Origin: Gammaproteobacteria bacterium
GTDB lineage: Bacteria > Pseudomonadota > Gammaproteobacteria > Burkholderiales > Burkholderiaceae_B
Assembly (NCBI GenBank): GCA_018815245.1
Contig: JAHIXK010000017.1
Coordinates: 62,001 to 126,000, forward strand
DNA: 64,000 bases
Reading direction: 5' to 3'
The notes beneath the pieces are model-generated. The model saw only the letters and a program-made list of their open reading frames with translations. It had not been told where the DNA came from and did not search any database. Positions 51,248 to 59,753 of this stretch are shown one piece after another. Each line of letters begins with the position of its first letter. Position 1 is the first letter of the stretch. Made by a program: the position numbers and the translations under genes.

Positions 51248-52576
51248 TCAGCGCATCAACTTGCGCAAGGCCGCTGGCGTGAAATCACCCGAACGCACCG
51301 GAACATTGAATTCGGTGGGCGGTTCTTCATTCTGGAAGGCACTGAACACGGACTTTCTGGCATTCAGATCGTGTTGCACTTCACCCGATGTGTACAAACC
51401 GGGGGCATCGTAAGCTTGCATCAGATACAGCATTTTGACGCGCCACAGGTCGCCCTTGGTGTCGTACTGGTCCATTAGCGCCACATACCAGCTGTCTTCG
51501 TCCACGTACATGGTGCGCTTGGAATAGATGTGGTCCGCACCTGGCTTCAGGGTGCCTTCAATCACCCAAACCCGGTGCAGCTCGAACCGGGTCAGCTCTG
51601 GCTTCAAGAAAGCGTCCACTGTCATGTTGTCGTACGTCAGGCTTTTGTCACTCAGCTTGTAGTTGTTGTAGGGAATATACATTTCCCTTTTGCCCAGCAA
51701 CTTCCATTCGAACCGTTCTGGCGAGCCGTTAAAACCGTAAATGTCGTCCACTGTGCGCAATGCATCCGTGTTGCCGGCGGGTGCGGCGTGTACCAGCTCA
51801 GGTGCTCGAAGCACGCGGCGCTGACCGGAATTCACAATCCAGGCGTTGCGCGCGTCTTCTTTGAAATTCAGTGTGTCCAGCACCAGCAAGGCTTCGCCGG
51901 CCTGGGCTGACGGTCGGGTGGACTCCCCGATCAAGCCAAACAACAAGTTGGTGCCGGCTTTGCCAAGGGCCGGTGCCCAGGCAATTGTCTGGCTGCTGGC
52001 AAACGCCAGGGGCTTGGTGCCATTGCCTGCCACAAAGCCCGCGGTGTGAGAACGCAATGTTTGGGCAGGCCTGCGCAGCAAGGTATTCCACACGGCCTCG
52101 ATACCGCTTTTGGGTTCGGGAAACGGCACACTGGTGGACTGAACACCTTCCACCGCCAAGCCACCATGGGCAAGCGTGGGCTTGCCTGCTTCTTTTTCAA
52201 TGCTGCTCATCATGGCGGGTGAAAAAGTTGCTGTGCGGTGTGTTTTGTAAACCGGAATGCTGTAGGTGGAATAACGTTTGACAAGCGTAATTTGCCCCGG
52301 CGGTAAAAACTTCTCGTGTTGCGCCAGGTTGGTTTGGTTGATTACAAACAGGGGTTTTTCCGATGCAAAGGGATCTGCGTACCCCTTCTTGGGATCAAAA
52401 CCGGGGGGTGCCTTTGTTAAACCGCCGGTCCATTCAGGAATGGTGCCCGCGGGATTGCCCGAGATTTCGGCACCCAGAGCATTTACTTTGCCAGCTTGGG
52501 CAAAAACTGAACCGCCGCCCAGCGCAAAACAGATCGCCGAGACCACAAGGCCCCGCAACAACTTCGATTGCATCAT
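51248..52576 (-). CDS. DUF1329 family outer-membrane/lipid-pathway protein
   Basis: The 442-residue secreted protein has a signal peptide (VVSAICFALGGGSVFAQA, cut near residue 26) and the DUF1329 pattern: 'NPAGTIPEWTGGL', 'YSTYSIPVYKTHRTATF', 'RRVLRAPELVHAAPAGN', 'GSPERFEWKLLGKREMYIPYNNYKL' in parts, 'HRVWVIEGTLKPGADHIYSKRTMYVDEDSWY' in parts. DUF1329 proteins often accompany RND-type transporters and FadL-like channels in pseudomonads and Burkholderiales. No transporter is adjacent here. It starts 27 bp after the stop of the methyltransferase gene, so it is likely transcribed in the same minus-strand run. Confidence 0.88.
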   Translation of the reverse strand: MMQSKLLRGLVVSAICFALGGGSVFAQAGKVNALGAEISGNPAGTIPEWTGGLTKAPPGFDPKKGYADPFASEKPLFVINQTNLAQHEKFLPPGQITLVKRYSTYSIPVYKTHRTATFSPAMMSSIEKEAGKPTLAHGGLAVEGVQSTSVPFPEPKSGIEAVWNTLLRRPAQTLRSHTAGFVAGNGTKPLAFASSQTIAWAPALGKAGTNLLFGLIGESTRPSAQAGEALLVLDTLNFKEDARNAWIVNSGQRRVLRAPELVHAAPAGNTDALRTVDDIYGFNGSPERFEWKLLGKREMYIPYNNYKLSDKSLTYDNMTVDAFLKPELTRFELHRVWVIEGTLKPGADHIYSKRTMYVDEDSWYVALMDQYDTKGDLWRVKMLYLMQAYDAPGLYTSGEVQHDLNARKSVFSAFQNEEPPTEFNVPVRSGDFTPAALRKLMR

Positions 52577-52602
52577 GTCTCCTGATTGTGCTTTTTATCT
52601 GC

Positions 52603-53475
52603 TTACTTTACAGCACTGGCGGGTCGCGCAAACAGAACCCGGCAGAAGTCTGCACCTTTGCCAGCACAGGCAGGAATTTGATCCGCAAAATCACTGGGCC
52701 GGTGTACCTGGCAGGCCAGCCCCAGGTTTTCCATGGCCAACTGTAAATGCCCTGCCGTTTCAAAGTGCAGGTGCACTTTGCCCCGCACGAAAATACCCAG
52801 ACCGGCGACAAAAGCCTGCGCCAGCGGGTCGGCGTTTTGCGCCTGCAAATGAATATCGGACAGGTAAGCACTGTGTTTGAATTTTGACAGGGTTTTTGAA
52901 ATACGCGCCCACAAATCAAGCACTGAATCACGATCAAAGTAATTCAACAAACCCTCGGTGATGATTGCAAGGCCCTTTGAGGGATCCAGCAAGCCGACCA
53001 GACCATCCAGGCTGTGCGCACCGTGATCTGCAAATGCATCCACCACTTTCACGTGGTGGTTGGGGCATACACGCAGGCGTTGGGCCAGCAGTTTTTTCTT
53101 CTGCGCCACCATGCCCGGCAGGTCGGCCTCAATGTAGGTGATTCTGTCGCCATACCGTTCCACAAATCGACTGCCGCGGGGGGAAAGGCCTGCGGCAATT
53201 TCTATCACTTGCGTGATCTTTTTCGACTCGATCATTTCGGTCAGGTGATGATCAATCAAATCGTGGCGTGCCAGCAAAAAGTCTTCCAGTGTGGGGCCAC
53301 CAAAACTTCTTGAAACAAACATCGAAGGTGCCAGTGCCATGTGCAGCGCACTGGCGGGGATGGACTGCAATTCCGGAATGGAGCGGCCGTTGGCCTGCCA
53401 CACTTGCCCTGTGTACAGCGCCGTGGGGCTGATACGGGCTGCGGACAGCCATCGGGAAGCCTGCTCTTTAACCAT
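52603..53475 (-). CDS. Leucine carboxyl methyltransferase-like class I SAM methyltransferase
   Basis: The 290-residue protein resembles the LCMT/TcmP-type class I methyltransferases: N-terminal 'ISPTALYTGQVWQANG', motif I 'QVIEIAAGLSPRGSRFVERY', the acidic 'YIEADLPGMVAQKKKLL', and 'LAIITEGLLNYFDRDSV'. In these proteins the methyl acceptor is often a carboxylate or hydroxyl of a small molecule or protein C-terminus, and the substrate here is unknown. The DUF2237 gene lies upstream by about 12 bp on the same strand. Confidence 0.82.
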   Translation of the reverse strand: MVKEQASRWLSAARISPTALYTGQVWQANGRSIPELQSIPASALHMALAPSMFVSRSFGGPTLEDFLLARHDLIDHHLTEMIESKKITQVIEIAAGLSPRGSRFVERYGDRITYIEADLPGMVAQKKKLLAQRLRVCPNHHVKVVDAFADHGAHSLDGLVGLLDPSKGLAIITEGLLNYFDRDSVLDLWARISKTLSKFKHSAYLSDIHLQAQNADPLAQAFVAGLGIFVRGKVHLHFETAGHLQLAMENLGLACQVHRPSDFADQIPACAGKGADFCRVLFARPASAVK

Positions 53476-53486
53476 TCCGGATACCT

Positions 53487-53867
53487 TTACACAAGTGAAT
53501 GTTCCAGTAGCAGTTCAAGTGGAATGATCTGAAGTGCTGATTCGTTGGTACCCTCAAGATACACCATCGGGGCCACGCCTGCTTCAAAAGCCTCCATCCA
53601 GCGCGTAGCACACACGCACCAGCGGTCGCCGGGTTTCAAACCTGCAAAACGATATTGGGGCTGTGGGCTGATCAGGTCGTTGCCCATTCGCAATTGAAAT
53701 TCGAGAAATTCTTCGCTTACCTTTGCACACACCACATGGCGACCCAAGTCGTTGGGGCCTGTGCTGCAACAACCGTCGCGCATAAAACCGGTAAGTGGTG
53801 CATAGGAGCAGGCAAGCAATGGCCCACCAAGTACGTTTTTATCTTGTTTCACGGTAACTTTCGACAT
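53487..53867 (-). CDS. DUF2237 family protein
   Basis: The 126-residue protein matches my memory of DUF2237: 'KNVLGGPLLACSYAPLTGFMRDGCC', 'GRHVVCAKVSEEFLEF', 'NDLISPQPQYRFAGLKPGDRWCVCATRWMEA' in parts, and 'PMVYLEGTNESALQIIPLELLLEH' in parts. Conserved Cys and Asp/Gly residues are present but no catalytic site is established for the family. It lies in a minus-strand run with the PaaI-like thioesterase and the methyltransferase, with gaps of 3-12 bp. Confidence 0.85.
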   Translation of the reverse strand: MSKVTVKQDKNVLGGPLLACSYAPLTGFMRDGCCSTGPNDLGRHVVCAKVSEEFLEFQLRMGNDLISPQPQYRFAGLKPGDRWCVCATRWMEAFEAGVAPMVYLEGTNESALQIIPLELLLEHSLV

Positions 53868-53870
53868 GAT

Positions 53871-54320
53871 TTATCGGGATCCGGGGACAGGCACCACAGC
53901 CATGGTCAAGCGGGAAATACAGCTTAGCTTTCCATGGTCGTCGTGCAGTTCAATATTCCAAACTTGCGAGCTTTTGCCCGCATGACACAAACGCGCAGTT
54001 CCCGTCACTTTGCCGTTTCTAACACCGCGCAAATGGTTGGCGTTGACCTCTTGACCCACACAATAAAACTTGCTGTTGTCAACCAGCATATTGGCGCCGA
54101 TGCTGCCCAAGGTTTCTGCCAACAGCACATTGGCACCGCCATGCACCAAACCAAACGGCTGAAAAGTGCGGGCATCTGCAGGCATGGTGCCGCGAATAAA
54201 ATCGTGACCTACTTCGGTAATTTCAATGCCTAGCGCCTCGCACGCGGTGTTTTTGCACATGGCATTCATGTTCTCCAGATTGGGAATGGAAAACCAGATG
54301 GATTGCTGATCGTTTTGCAT
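53871..54320 (-). CDS. Hotdog-fold acyl-CoA thioesterase (PaaI/4HBT type)
   Basis: The 149-residue hotdog thioesterase shows 'ALGIEITEVGHDFIRGTMPAD', then the catalytic-helix pattern 'QPFGLVHGGANVLLAETLGSIGANM' in parts, with the Gly/His and Glu typical of PaaI-like enzymes. It should hydrolyse an aryl- or acyl-CoA. It ends 3 bp before the DUF2237 start and is probably cotranscribed with it. There is no phenylacetate pathway nearby, so the substrate is open. Confidence 0.85.
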   Translation of the reverse strand: MQNDQQSIWFSIPNLENMNAMCKNTACEALGIEITEVGHDFIRGTMPADARTFQPFGLVHGGANVLLAETLGSIGANMLVDNSKFYCVGQEVNANHLRGVRNGKVTGTARLCHAGKSSQVWNIELHDDHGKLSCISRLTMAVVPVPGSR

Positions 54321-54371
54321 GGCTGCACGGTCTCTGTAAGTTTGGTTTGTGTCCTATTTTAGACATGCAAT

Positions 54372-55124
54372 TTAAACTTTGGGAGTGGCCTCGACAAGTT
54401 TGACCACTGTATTGGACAAATTCAGACCCGTTTCTTCTTTCAGGGCTTCGCAATTGCGTTTCAGCTCGGTTTGATCCTTGTTGAACCCAGCCCCGATGTG
54501 CGCCAAAGCGATCACATTGCCGCTCACGCAAGGTGCCAAGGCAAGGGCATTTACGTCGAAGGCGTCAAGCAGTCTTTGTTTGCTTTGAGCCGAATCTTTC
54601 TGGTTACTCAACAAATTGGCAACCAGATAGCCTTGTTCACTTAAACGCGATTTGCAATTCAAATAAAAAGCGGTGGAATTCAATGGCCCCACTTTCGCTT
54701 TGGCATCGAAACCATCGACCATGATCAAATCGAATTGACGGGCGTCGGTGGCTACTGCGTTTGCCATGTAGTCGGCACCGCAATTCACGACAACCCGAAA
54801 GTTGGGTGCGAATGGCGGCAGCTTGAAATGCATTTGCGCTGCTGCAACCACCGCATGGGAAATTTCAACCACGGTGATTTTGCAGTTGGGCCGGTGCTTG
54901 TGCAAAAACTTGGGCAAAGCCCCAACACCCAAACCAACAAACAAGGCGTTGCGCGGCCAGTTCACATCCGGGTTCAACAGCAGCGGAGCCATCATTTCGC
55001 GGGTGTATTCCAGCTCCAACGCATACGGGCGTGCTATGCGCATGGCCCCCTGCACCCAGTCACTGCCGAAATGCAGTTGGCGAACGCCTTTTTCTTCGCT
55101 GATCAATATGTCCATAGGGCGCAA
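54372..55124 (-). CDS. Spermidine-synthase-like methyltransferase-fold protein
   Basis: The 250-residue protein has the spermidine-synthase Rossmann-like fold: 'RPYALELEYTREMMAPLLLNP', 'NALFVGLGVGALPKFLHKHRPNCKITVVEISHAVVAAA' in parts, and 'FDLIMVDGFD'. The GxG dinucleotide pocket and acidic 'VVEI' are visible, but the aminopropyl-transfer residues of true SpeE (such as the 'GGGDG' and the two active-site Asp pattern) are not clearly intact. A methyl- or other transferase function is possible. It is upstream of the thioesterase on the same strand, and 12 bp after psd. Confidence 0.75.
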   Translation of the reverse strand: MRPMDILISEEKGVRQLHFGSDWVQGAMRIARPYALELEYTREMMAPLLLNPDVNWPRNALFVGLGVGALPKFLHKHRPNCKITVVEISHAVVAAAQMHFKLPPFAPNFRVVVNCGADYMANAVATDARQFDLIMVDGFDAKAKVGPLNSTAFYLNCKSRLSEQGYLVANLLSNQKDSAQSKQRLLDAFDVNALALAPCVSGNVIALAHIGAGFNKDQTELKRNCEALKEETGLNLSNTVVKLVEATPKV

Positions 55125-55135
55125 GAATAACCGAA

Positions 55136-55972
55136 TTATTCAAACAGGGCTTGCCCCATGAACAAACGGCTACCTTCTGCCAACCCATGCGCCAAATTCC
55201 AGCCCGGTGGCACCAGCAGCACAATGGTGGAACCATGCTCAAACCAACCCAGTTCTTCACCTTTGTGAATGGGGGTGTGCGTGCGCACGCGCTGTGGCCC
55301 ACGGTCGCTTTGATTGAACACGCGCCCCGTGCAATGAAGGCGTATGCCTGCCACCAGAATAGCCGCCACAGGCACAATGGCAAAGGGTTCGCCTTGCGCG
55401 GTTTTGCCGCTAAGTACTGCGCGTTCATTTTTGCAGAACAGTTTTTCCACCCGTTTCAAGGCAACCGGGTTCACATTCCAGGTGTCGCCGTGAATGTAAT
55501 CCACTTGATCCACCACACCTTCAAGTGGCGAGTGCATGCGGTGGTACATGCTGGCGGTAATGCGAATGGTCACGTATCGGTGACCATGAAATTTCATGGC
55601 GATGTCAGGGTCTACCAATAGCTCTTCAATGGCATATGAAAAACCCTTCACCTGCAACAGGCTGCCGTTCTCAACCAAGCCGTGTGCCCCCAGAATACCG
55701 TCGCATGGGCTGGTGCCACGTGCGTGTTCAGCAATTGGACGCATGCCGGGTTTCAATGCGCGGGTAAAACAGTCGTGTATGGAATTGAACTGCTGCCTCT
55801 GCGCTTCGTGTAAATTCAATTCGGCGCACTGCCGCCACAACCACAACGCTGGCCGGGCAAAACAGGGAGTTTTGATCTTGCTGATTTTTCCCATCAGCCA
55901 GGAACTGAACAGCCGGGGAACTCGATTCGTCAAAATAAAATTGGCACTTTCCTGCATTTGAAGCCGCGACAT
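55136..55972 (-). CDS. psd: Phosphatidylserine decarboxylase
   Basis: The 278-residue pro-enzyme cleaves itself into alpha and beta chains and decarboxylates phosphatidylserine to phosphatidylethanolamine at the membrane. The signature features are 'SPCDGILGAHG' (conserved Asp), 'YRMHSPLEGVVDQVDYIHGDTWNVN' in parts, and the self-cleavage site 'GSTIVLL' with Gly-Ser-Thr near the C-terminus. The start at 55972 gives the usual length. The frame continues to 56083, overlapping the divergent gene. The neighbouring spermidine-synthase-like gene lies 12 bp downstream. Confidence 0.92.
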   Translation of the reverse strand: MSRLQMQESANFILTNRVPRLFSSWLMGKISKIKTPCFARPALWLWRQCAELNLHEAQRQQFNSIHDCFTRALKPGMRPIAEHARGTSPCDGILGAHGLVENGSLLQVKGFSYAIEELLVDPDIAMKFHGHRYVTIRITASMYHRMHSPLEGVVDQVDYIHGDTWNVNPVALKRVEKLFCKNERAVLSGKTAQGEPFAIVPVAAILVAGIRLHCTGRVFNQSDRGPQRVRTHTPIHKGEELGWFEHGSTIVLLVPPGWNLAHGLAEGSRLFMGQALFE

Positions 55973-56069
55973 CCGCAACCCCGAACCTTCATGTATGTTT
56001 TTGTGCAATTTAATCAGCCTGTCACCGAGATGGGATACAACATACCTGTTGAATTTGACAGAAATGTGT

Positions 56070-57743
56070 ATGAACCTTGACACCTTGACTTTGTTGATTG
56101 GCGCCAGTGCCAGCGCTTACCTTGCATTGAAGGCCCACAGGCGGCTGCAATTGTCGCGCGCCAAGCACCCGGGGCTAAGCGGCCACGTGCGAATGGCCAA
56201 GCGGGTATCGAAGCTGATACCGCACTACAGCCTGAACGGCGATTCGTTTTTTAATTGCGATCAAGCCAGCGACATCGTTGTGAACAAACGTCGAGATGGC
56301 TTTCTCCGCCTGTCTGCCGATTTAGTAAACCGCTCCCCCCAGGGCAAACGGCTGCTGGAACAGGCGATAGCCAATATTTCAGACGCGCAGTTCACCCACA
56401 AATACAGGGTGCCGTTCCAGTTTCGTGACATGGTCAATGAACACTTGTTACCAGCCCTGTTTTTGAGTAAATCGGAAGGGGTTCATTTGTGGGATGTGGA
56501 CGGCAATGAATACATTGATGTAACTGGTGCTTACGGTACCAACCTGTTGGGTTACGACACGTACAAAAGTTTTATTCGACAAGCCGCACTGGACATGGAC
56601 GCGCTGGGCCCGGTGCTTGGCCCCTACCACCCTGTGGTGCTGGACAACACGCGCAGAATTCTGGCACTTGCCGGGCAAGATGAAATTTCTTACCACATGA
56701 GCGGCACAGAGGCGGTAATGCAAGCCGTTCGACTTGCGCAATACCACACTGGCCGCCAGCGAATCGTGCGTTTTGCAGGTGCCTACCATGGTTGGTGGGG
56801 CGATGTGCAGCCCGGCATTGGCAACCCCGTGAGCGCAAACCGCACACTGACTTTGCAGGAAATGAGCCAGCGCACCCTGCAAGTGTTGGCGACCCGAAAA
56901 GACATTGCCTGCGTGCTGGTGAACCCGCTTCAAGCACTGCACCCCAACGCAAATGCGCCCGGTGATTCGGCTTTAATCAGCAGCGGCCGCAAGGCAGGCT
57001 ACGACAAAGAAGGCTACACGCAATGGCTTAAACAGCTGCGGCAAGTGTGCACAAAAAACGGCGTTGTATTGATTCTTGATGAAGTGTTTCTTGGATTCCG
57101 CTTGGCCAAAGGCGGCGCGCAAGATTATTTCGGCGTACGCGCCGACATGGTGACCTACGGAAAAACGCTGGGTGGTGGTTTGCCGGTGGGCGTGTTGTGT
57201 GGCAAAGCTGAGTTGATGAAGCGCTACCGCAACAACAAGCCAGCGGACATTTGCTTCGCACGCGGCACCTTCAATTCACACCCCTATGTGATGCAAACGA
57301 TGAACCTGTTTCTAAAGCACATTGACGGGGTTGAGGTAGAACGCATGTATCAAAACGTGGACACCAACTGGAACACACGCAGGGCCGCACTGAACAAACG
57401 GCTGCTTGAACTTGAATTGCCGCTTGAAGTGCAGAACATGACCTCGATTTTCACGATTCTGTACACCAAACCATCGCGCTTTAACTGGATGTTTCAGTTC
57501 TACTTGCTACAAGCGGGCGTGATGTTGAGTTGGGTGGGTTCAGGCCGAATGATTTTCAGCCACAATTATTCAGACTCGGACTTTGATGTATTTTGCGACC
57601 GCTTTATTCAAGCGGCCCGCTGCATGCAAGCCGATGGCTGGTGGGACACCAGTACGGCCTGCGACAGCAACAAGAAGATTCAGCGGCGTGTACTAAGTGA
57701 AACCTGGCGTGCCTTGACATCGTCCATCGGATCAATCAGCTGA
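56070..57743 (+). CDS. Class III aminotransferase with N-terminal membrane anchor (GSA-aminomutase-like)
   Basis: The 557-residue PLP enzyme has a hydrophobic N-terminal helix (LTLLIGASASAYLALKA) and a basic linker, then the class III aminotransferase core: 'HMSGTEAVMQAVRLAQ', 'GAYHGWWGD', 'ILDEVFLGFR' and Lys365 in 'TYGKTLGGGLPVG'. It resembles glutamate-1-semialdehyde aminomutase and related aminotransferases, but the about 100-residue N-terminal extension is not part of HemL. The predicted membrane anchor suggests a lipid-linked substrate. It is divergent from psd and its 3' end overlaps the convergent Mpo1-like gene by 64 bp. The ATG at 56064 is an alternative start. Confidence 0.82.
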   Translation: MNLDTLTLLIGASASAYLALKAHRRLQLSRAKHPGLSGHVRMAKRVSKLIPHYSLNGDSFFNCDQASDIVVNKRRDGFLRLSADLVNRSPQGKRLLEQAIANISDAQFTHKYRVPFQFRDMVNEHLLPALFLSKSEGVHLWDVDGNEYIDVTGAYGTNLLGYDTYKSFIRQAALDMDALGPVLGPYHPVVLDNTRRILALAGQDEISYHMSGTEAVMQAVRLAQYHTGRQRIVRFAGAYHGWWGDVQPGIGNPVSANRTLTLQEMSQRTLQVLATRKDIACVLVNPLQALHPNANAPGDSALISSGRKAGYDKEGYTQWLKQLRQVCTKNGVVLILDEVFLGFRLAKGGAQDYFGVRADMVTYGKTLGGGLPVGVLCGKAELMKRYRNNKPADICFARGTFNSHPYVMQTMNLFLKHIDGVEVERMYQNVDTNWNTRRAALNKRLLELELPLEVQNMTSIFTILYTKPSRFNWMFQFYLLQAGVMLSWVGSGRMIFSHNYSDSDFDVFCDRFIQAARCMQADGWWDTSTACDSNKKIQRRVLSETWRALTSSIGSIS

Positions 57744-58312
57744 CCTTTGAGCAGGTAAAACGGTGACTTGTAGTAAATCTTCACGTCATGGAATGGGTCG
57801 GTGATAATTTTCAGGGCCCACACCAAACCTGTTTCAATGTCGCGAATGAAAAACAGGTGAATGGTTCTGAACACCAGTCCACCAAAGCCCAACCACAACC
57901 ACGATTCACCCACGCTGCGCACAAAACTGCCCATGTCTGCACCCGTGGGTGGCAAGCCGAATGTGGACGGGCTGAACCAGATCAACACGGGCAAGGCGCC
58001 CCAAATGCTGAGCAAAACCACCTTGCGGCGCAGGTTGTAGCCCACCTTGATGTCTTCCTTGTGATCGTGCGTGGCATCGTTCACGTAGTCGTAGGTTTTG
58101 GGTTCGAAAAAGAAATGGCCAATCTGGCGACTGGTCATGGCAATAAGCCAAGCCACGAGCGCAGCAGAAATCGGATCAATAAACAACAACACGTAGCCAA
58201 ACAGGAATGACAAGGCGCTGAGCAAATGCAGGCTTTGGTTAATTCGGCTGTGGTGGTAGTAGCGGTGGTCGTCCCAACGCTGTTCGTGCAAAGTATCAAA
58301 TATTTTTTTCAT
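57680..58312 (-). CDS. Mpo1-like (DUF962) membrane protein
   Basis: The 210-residue membrane protein resembles the Mpo1/DUF962 family: 'HRYYHHSRINQSLHLLSALSFLFGYVLLF' in parts, 'RQIGHFFFEPKTYDY', and a central 'DFxxHDHKED'-type 'ATHDHKEDIKVG'. Histidine clusters and four hydrophobic segments fit. Yeast Mpo1 oxidises 2-hydroxy fatty acids, so a lipid alpha-oxidation is conceivable but not shown. The start at ATG 58312 begins 'MKKIFDTLHEQRW', while the frame to 58522 is an unlikely extension. The last 21 codons overlap the convergent aminotransferase gene by 64 bp. Confidence 0.7.
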   Translation of the reverse strand: MKKIFDTLHEQRWDDHRYYHHSRINQSLHLLSALSFLFGYVLLFIDPISAALVAWLIAMTSRQIGHFFFEPKTYDYVNDATHDHKEDIKVGYNLRRKVVLLSIWGALPVLIWFSPSTFGLPPTGADMGSFVRSVGESWLWLGFGGLVFRTIHLFFIRDIETGLVWALKIITDPFHDVKIYYKSPFYLLKGQLIDPMDDVKARQVSLSTRR

Positions 58313-58537
58313 GTAGGCAGCAAAAAAGAAGTGTTGAAAAAGTACTAACTTCTCTTTATGCCAGTGTGATGTTGCCGTTTTGTGTCGAGCGTGATCGCTG
58401 CCGATTGAGCTACGCATCGGCGACCGATAAACAGAACGGCGAAAATACGCTGATGCCCCAGCCAACTCGGCAGTGGGTTTGCCGTTCCGCACATTCAAGA
58501 AAACCGCCCCGTTTGAATTCATTCGCTGCGTTTATCA

Positions 58538-58585
58538 GGCAACCCCGATGAGTTGGCTTTATGAGGAAGGCAACCCCGTCGAGTT
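58538..58585. repeat. Imperfect 17-bp direct repeat in the gap before the acyl-CoA dehydrogenase end
   Basis: GGCAACCCCGATGAGTT (58538-58554) and GGCAACCCCGTCGAGTT (58569-58585) agree at 15 of 17 bases with a 31-bp period. The second copy runs into the dehydrogenase stop codon. The gap 58313-58583 otherwise shows nothing beyond the probable promoter of the Mpo1-like gene. Confidence 0.55.
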
Positions 58586-59726
58586 ATCGCCCCAACTCGC
58601 CTCTCGCAATCACTTCCTTCATGATTTCCGAAGTACCTGCATAAATGGTTTGAACCCGTGCATCAGTGAAGAAACGCGAGATTGGATATTCCTCGGTGTA
58701 ACCATAACCGCCAAACAGCTGCAAACATTCGTGGGTCAGTTTCACCTGAAGTTCGGTCGACATCAACTTCAAGATGGATGCTTCTTCAGTCGTCATTGCA
58801 CCCAGTTTGAAACGCGCTTCGCACTGCTTCAAGTAGGCCTTGGTCAGTTCAAGTTGCGCGCGAAGTTCGGCCATTTTGAATCGCGTGTTTTGAAACTGCG
58901 CAACCGTGCTGCCAAAGGCCTTGCGCTGGGTCACGTAATCCACCGTAATTGCCATGGCGCCTTCGCAGGCACCCACGGCTTGAGAACCCAGCCCCAGGCG
59001 TTCGCGGGGCAGTTCCTGCATCAGGTAAATGAAGCCTTTGTTTTCCTCGCCCAGCAAGGCGTTGGCAGGCACGCGAAGGTTGTCAAAAAACAGCTCGGCC
59101 GTGTCGTTGGAATGCTGACCCATTTTCTTGATGCCCTTGCCTTTCTTGAAACCAGGCAAGCTGCTGTCCACCAAAAACAAACTGATTCCCTTGGCACCCT
59201 TGGTGGTGTCAGTTTTAGCGGCCAATACAATAAGGCCGCAATGCAAACCATTGGTAATGAAAGTTTTTGAACCGTTGATCACCCATTCATCGCCGTCGGG
59301 AACAGCGTTGGTGCGCATGCCCGCAAGATCACTGCCTGCGCCCGGTTCAGTCATGCCGATGGAACCCACAATTTCACCAGTGACCATGCCGGGCAGCCAC
59401 CGTGCCTTTTGTTCAGCCGTGCCCAAATTGTTGATGTAGGGCATCACAATGTTGGCGTGCACGTTCAGCGCTGTGCTTAGCGCATGCAAATTCAGGCGGC
59501 AGGTTTCTTCAAGAATCATCAGGGCCACTTCGAATGGCGCACCGGCTGCACCATATTCTTCCGGCATGTCGGGTCCAAGCATGCCCGCCGCACCCAATAT
59601 CAGCCAGGCCTCCTTGGGCATCCAGCCGTCTTTTTCCCATTGGTCGTAATGCGGAATCACTTCCTTTTCCAGGCAACGCAACAGCATGTCGCGAAACAAG
59701 GTGATGTCTTCGTTTTCAACTGCCAT
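58584..59726 (-). CDS. Acyl-CoA dehydrogenase, long-chain (LCAD) type
   Basis: The 380-residue flavoprotein introduces a trans-2 double bond into acyl-CoA in beta-oxidation. Family motifs are 'GMTEPGAGSDLAGMRT', 'VINGSKTFITNG', 'PRERLGLGSQAVG' and 'QLFGGYGYTEEYPISRFFTDARVQTIYAGTSEIMKE' in parts. At the MCAD catalytic Glu position the sequence is IYAGT, as in LCAD-like enzymes (IYGGTNEIMKE), whose base lies on helix G instead. The start at 59726 (MAVENED) is used. It is 27 bp after the 3-hydroxyacyl-CoA dehydrogenase gene, so the two are probably co-transcribed behind the 60609 palindrome. Confidence 0.9.
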   Translation of the reverse strand: MAVENEDITLFRDMLLRCLEKEVIPHYDQWEKDGWMPKEAWLILGAAGMLGPDMPEEYGAAGAPFEVALMILEETCRLNLHALSTALNVHANIVMPYINNLGTAEQKARWLPGMVTGEIVGSIGMTEPGAGSDLAGMRTNAVPDGDEWVINGSKTFITNGLHCGLIVLAAKTDTTKGAKGISLFLVDSSLPGFKKGKGIKKMGQHSNDTAELFFDNLRVPANALLGEENKGFIYLMQELPRERLGLGSQAVGACEGAMAITVDYVTQRKAFGSTVAQFQNTRFKMAELRAQLELTKAYLKQCEARFKLGAMTTEEASILKLMSTELQVKLTHECLQLFGGYGYTEEYPISRFFTDARVQTIYAGTSEIMKEVIARGELGR

Positions 59727-59753
59727 GATGATTCTTCCCCTCAATTGCTCTCG

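Noticed and set aside
58473-59270. A 265-residue plus-strand frame
   Set aside because: It is antisense to the acyl-CoA dehydrogenase gene, with no recognisable motif.
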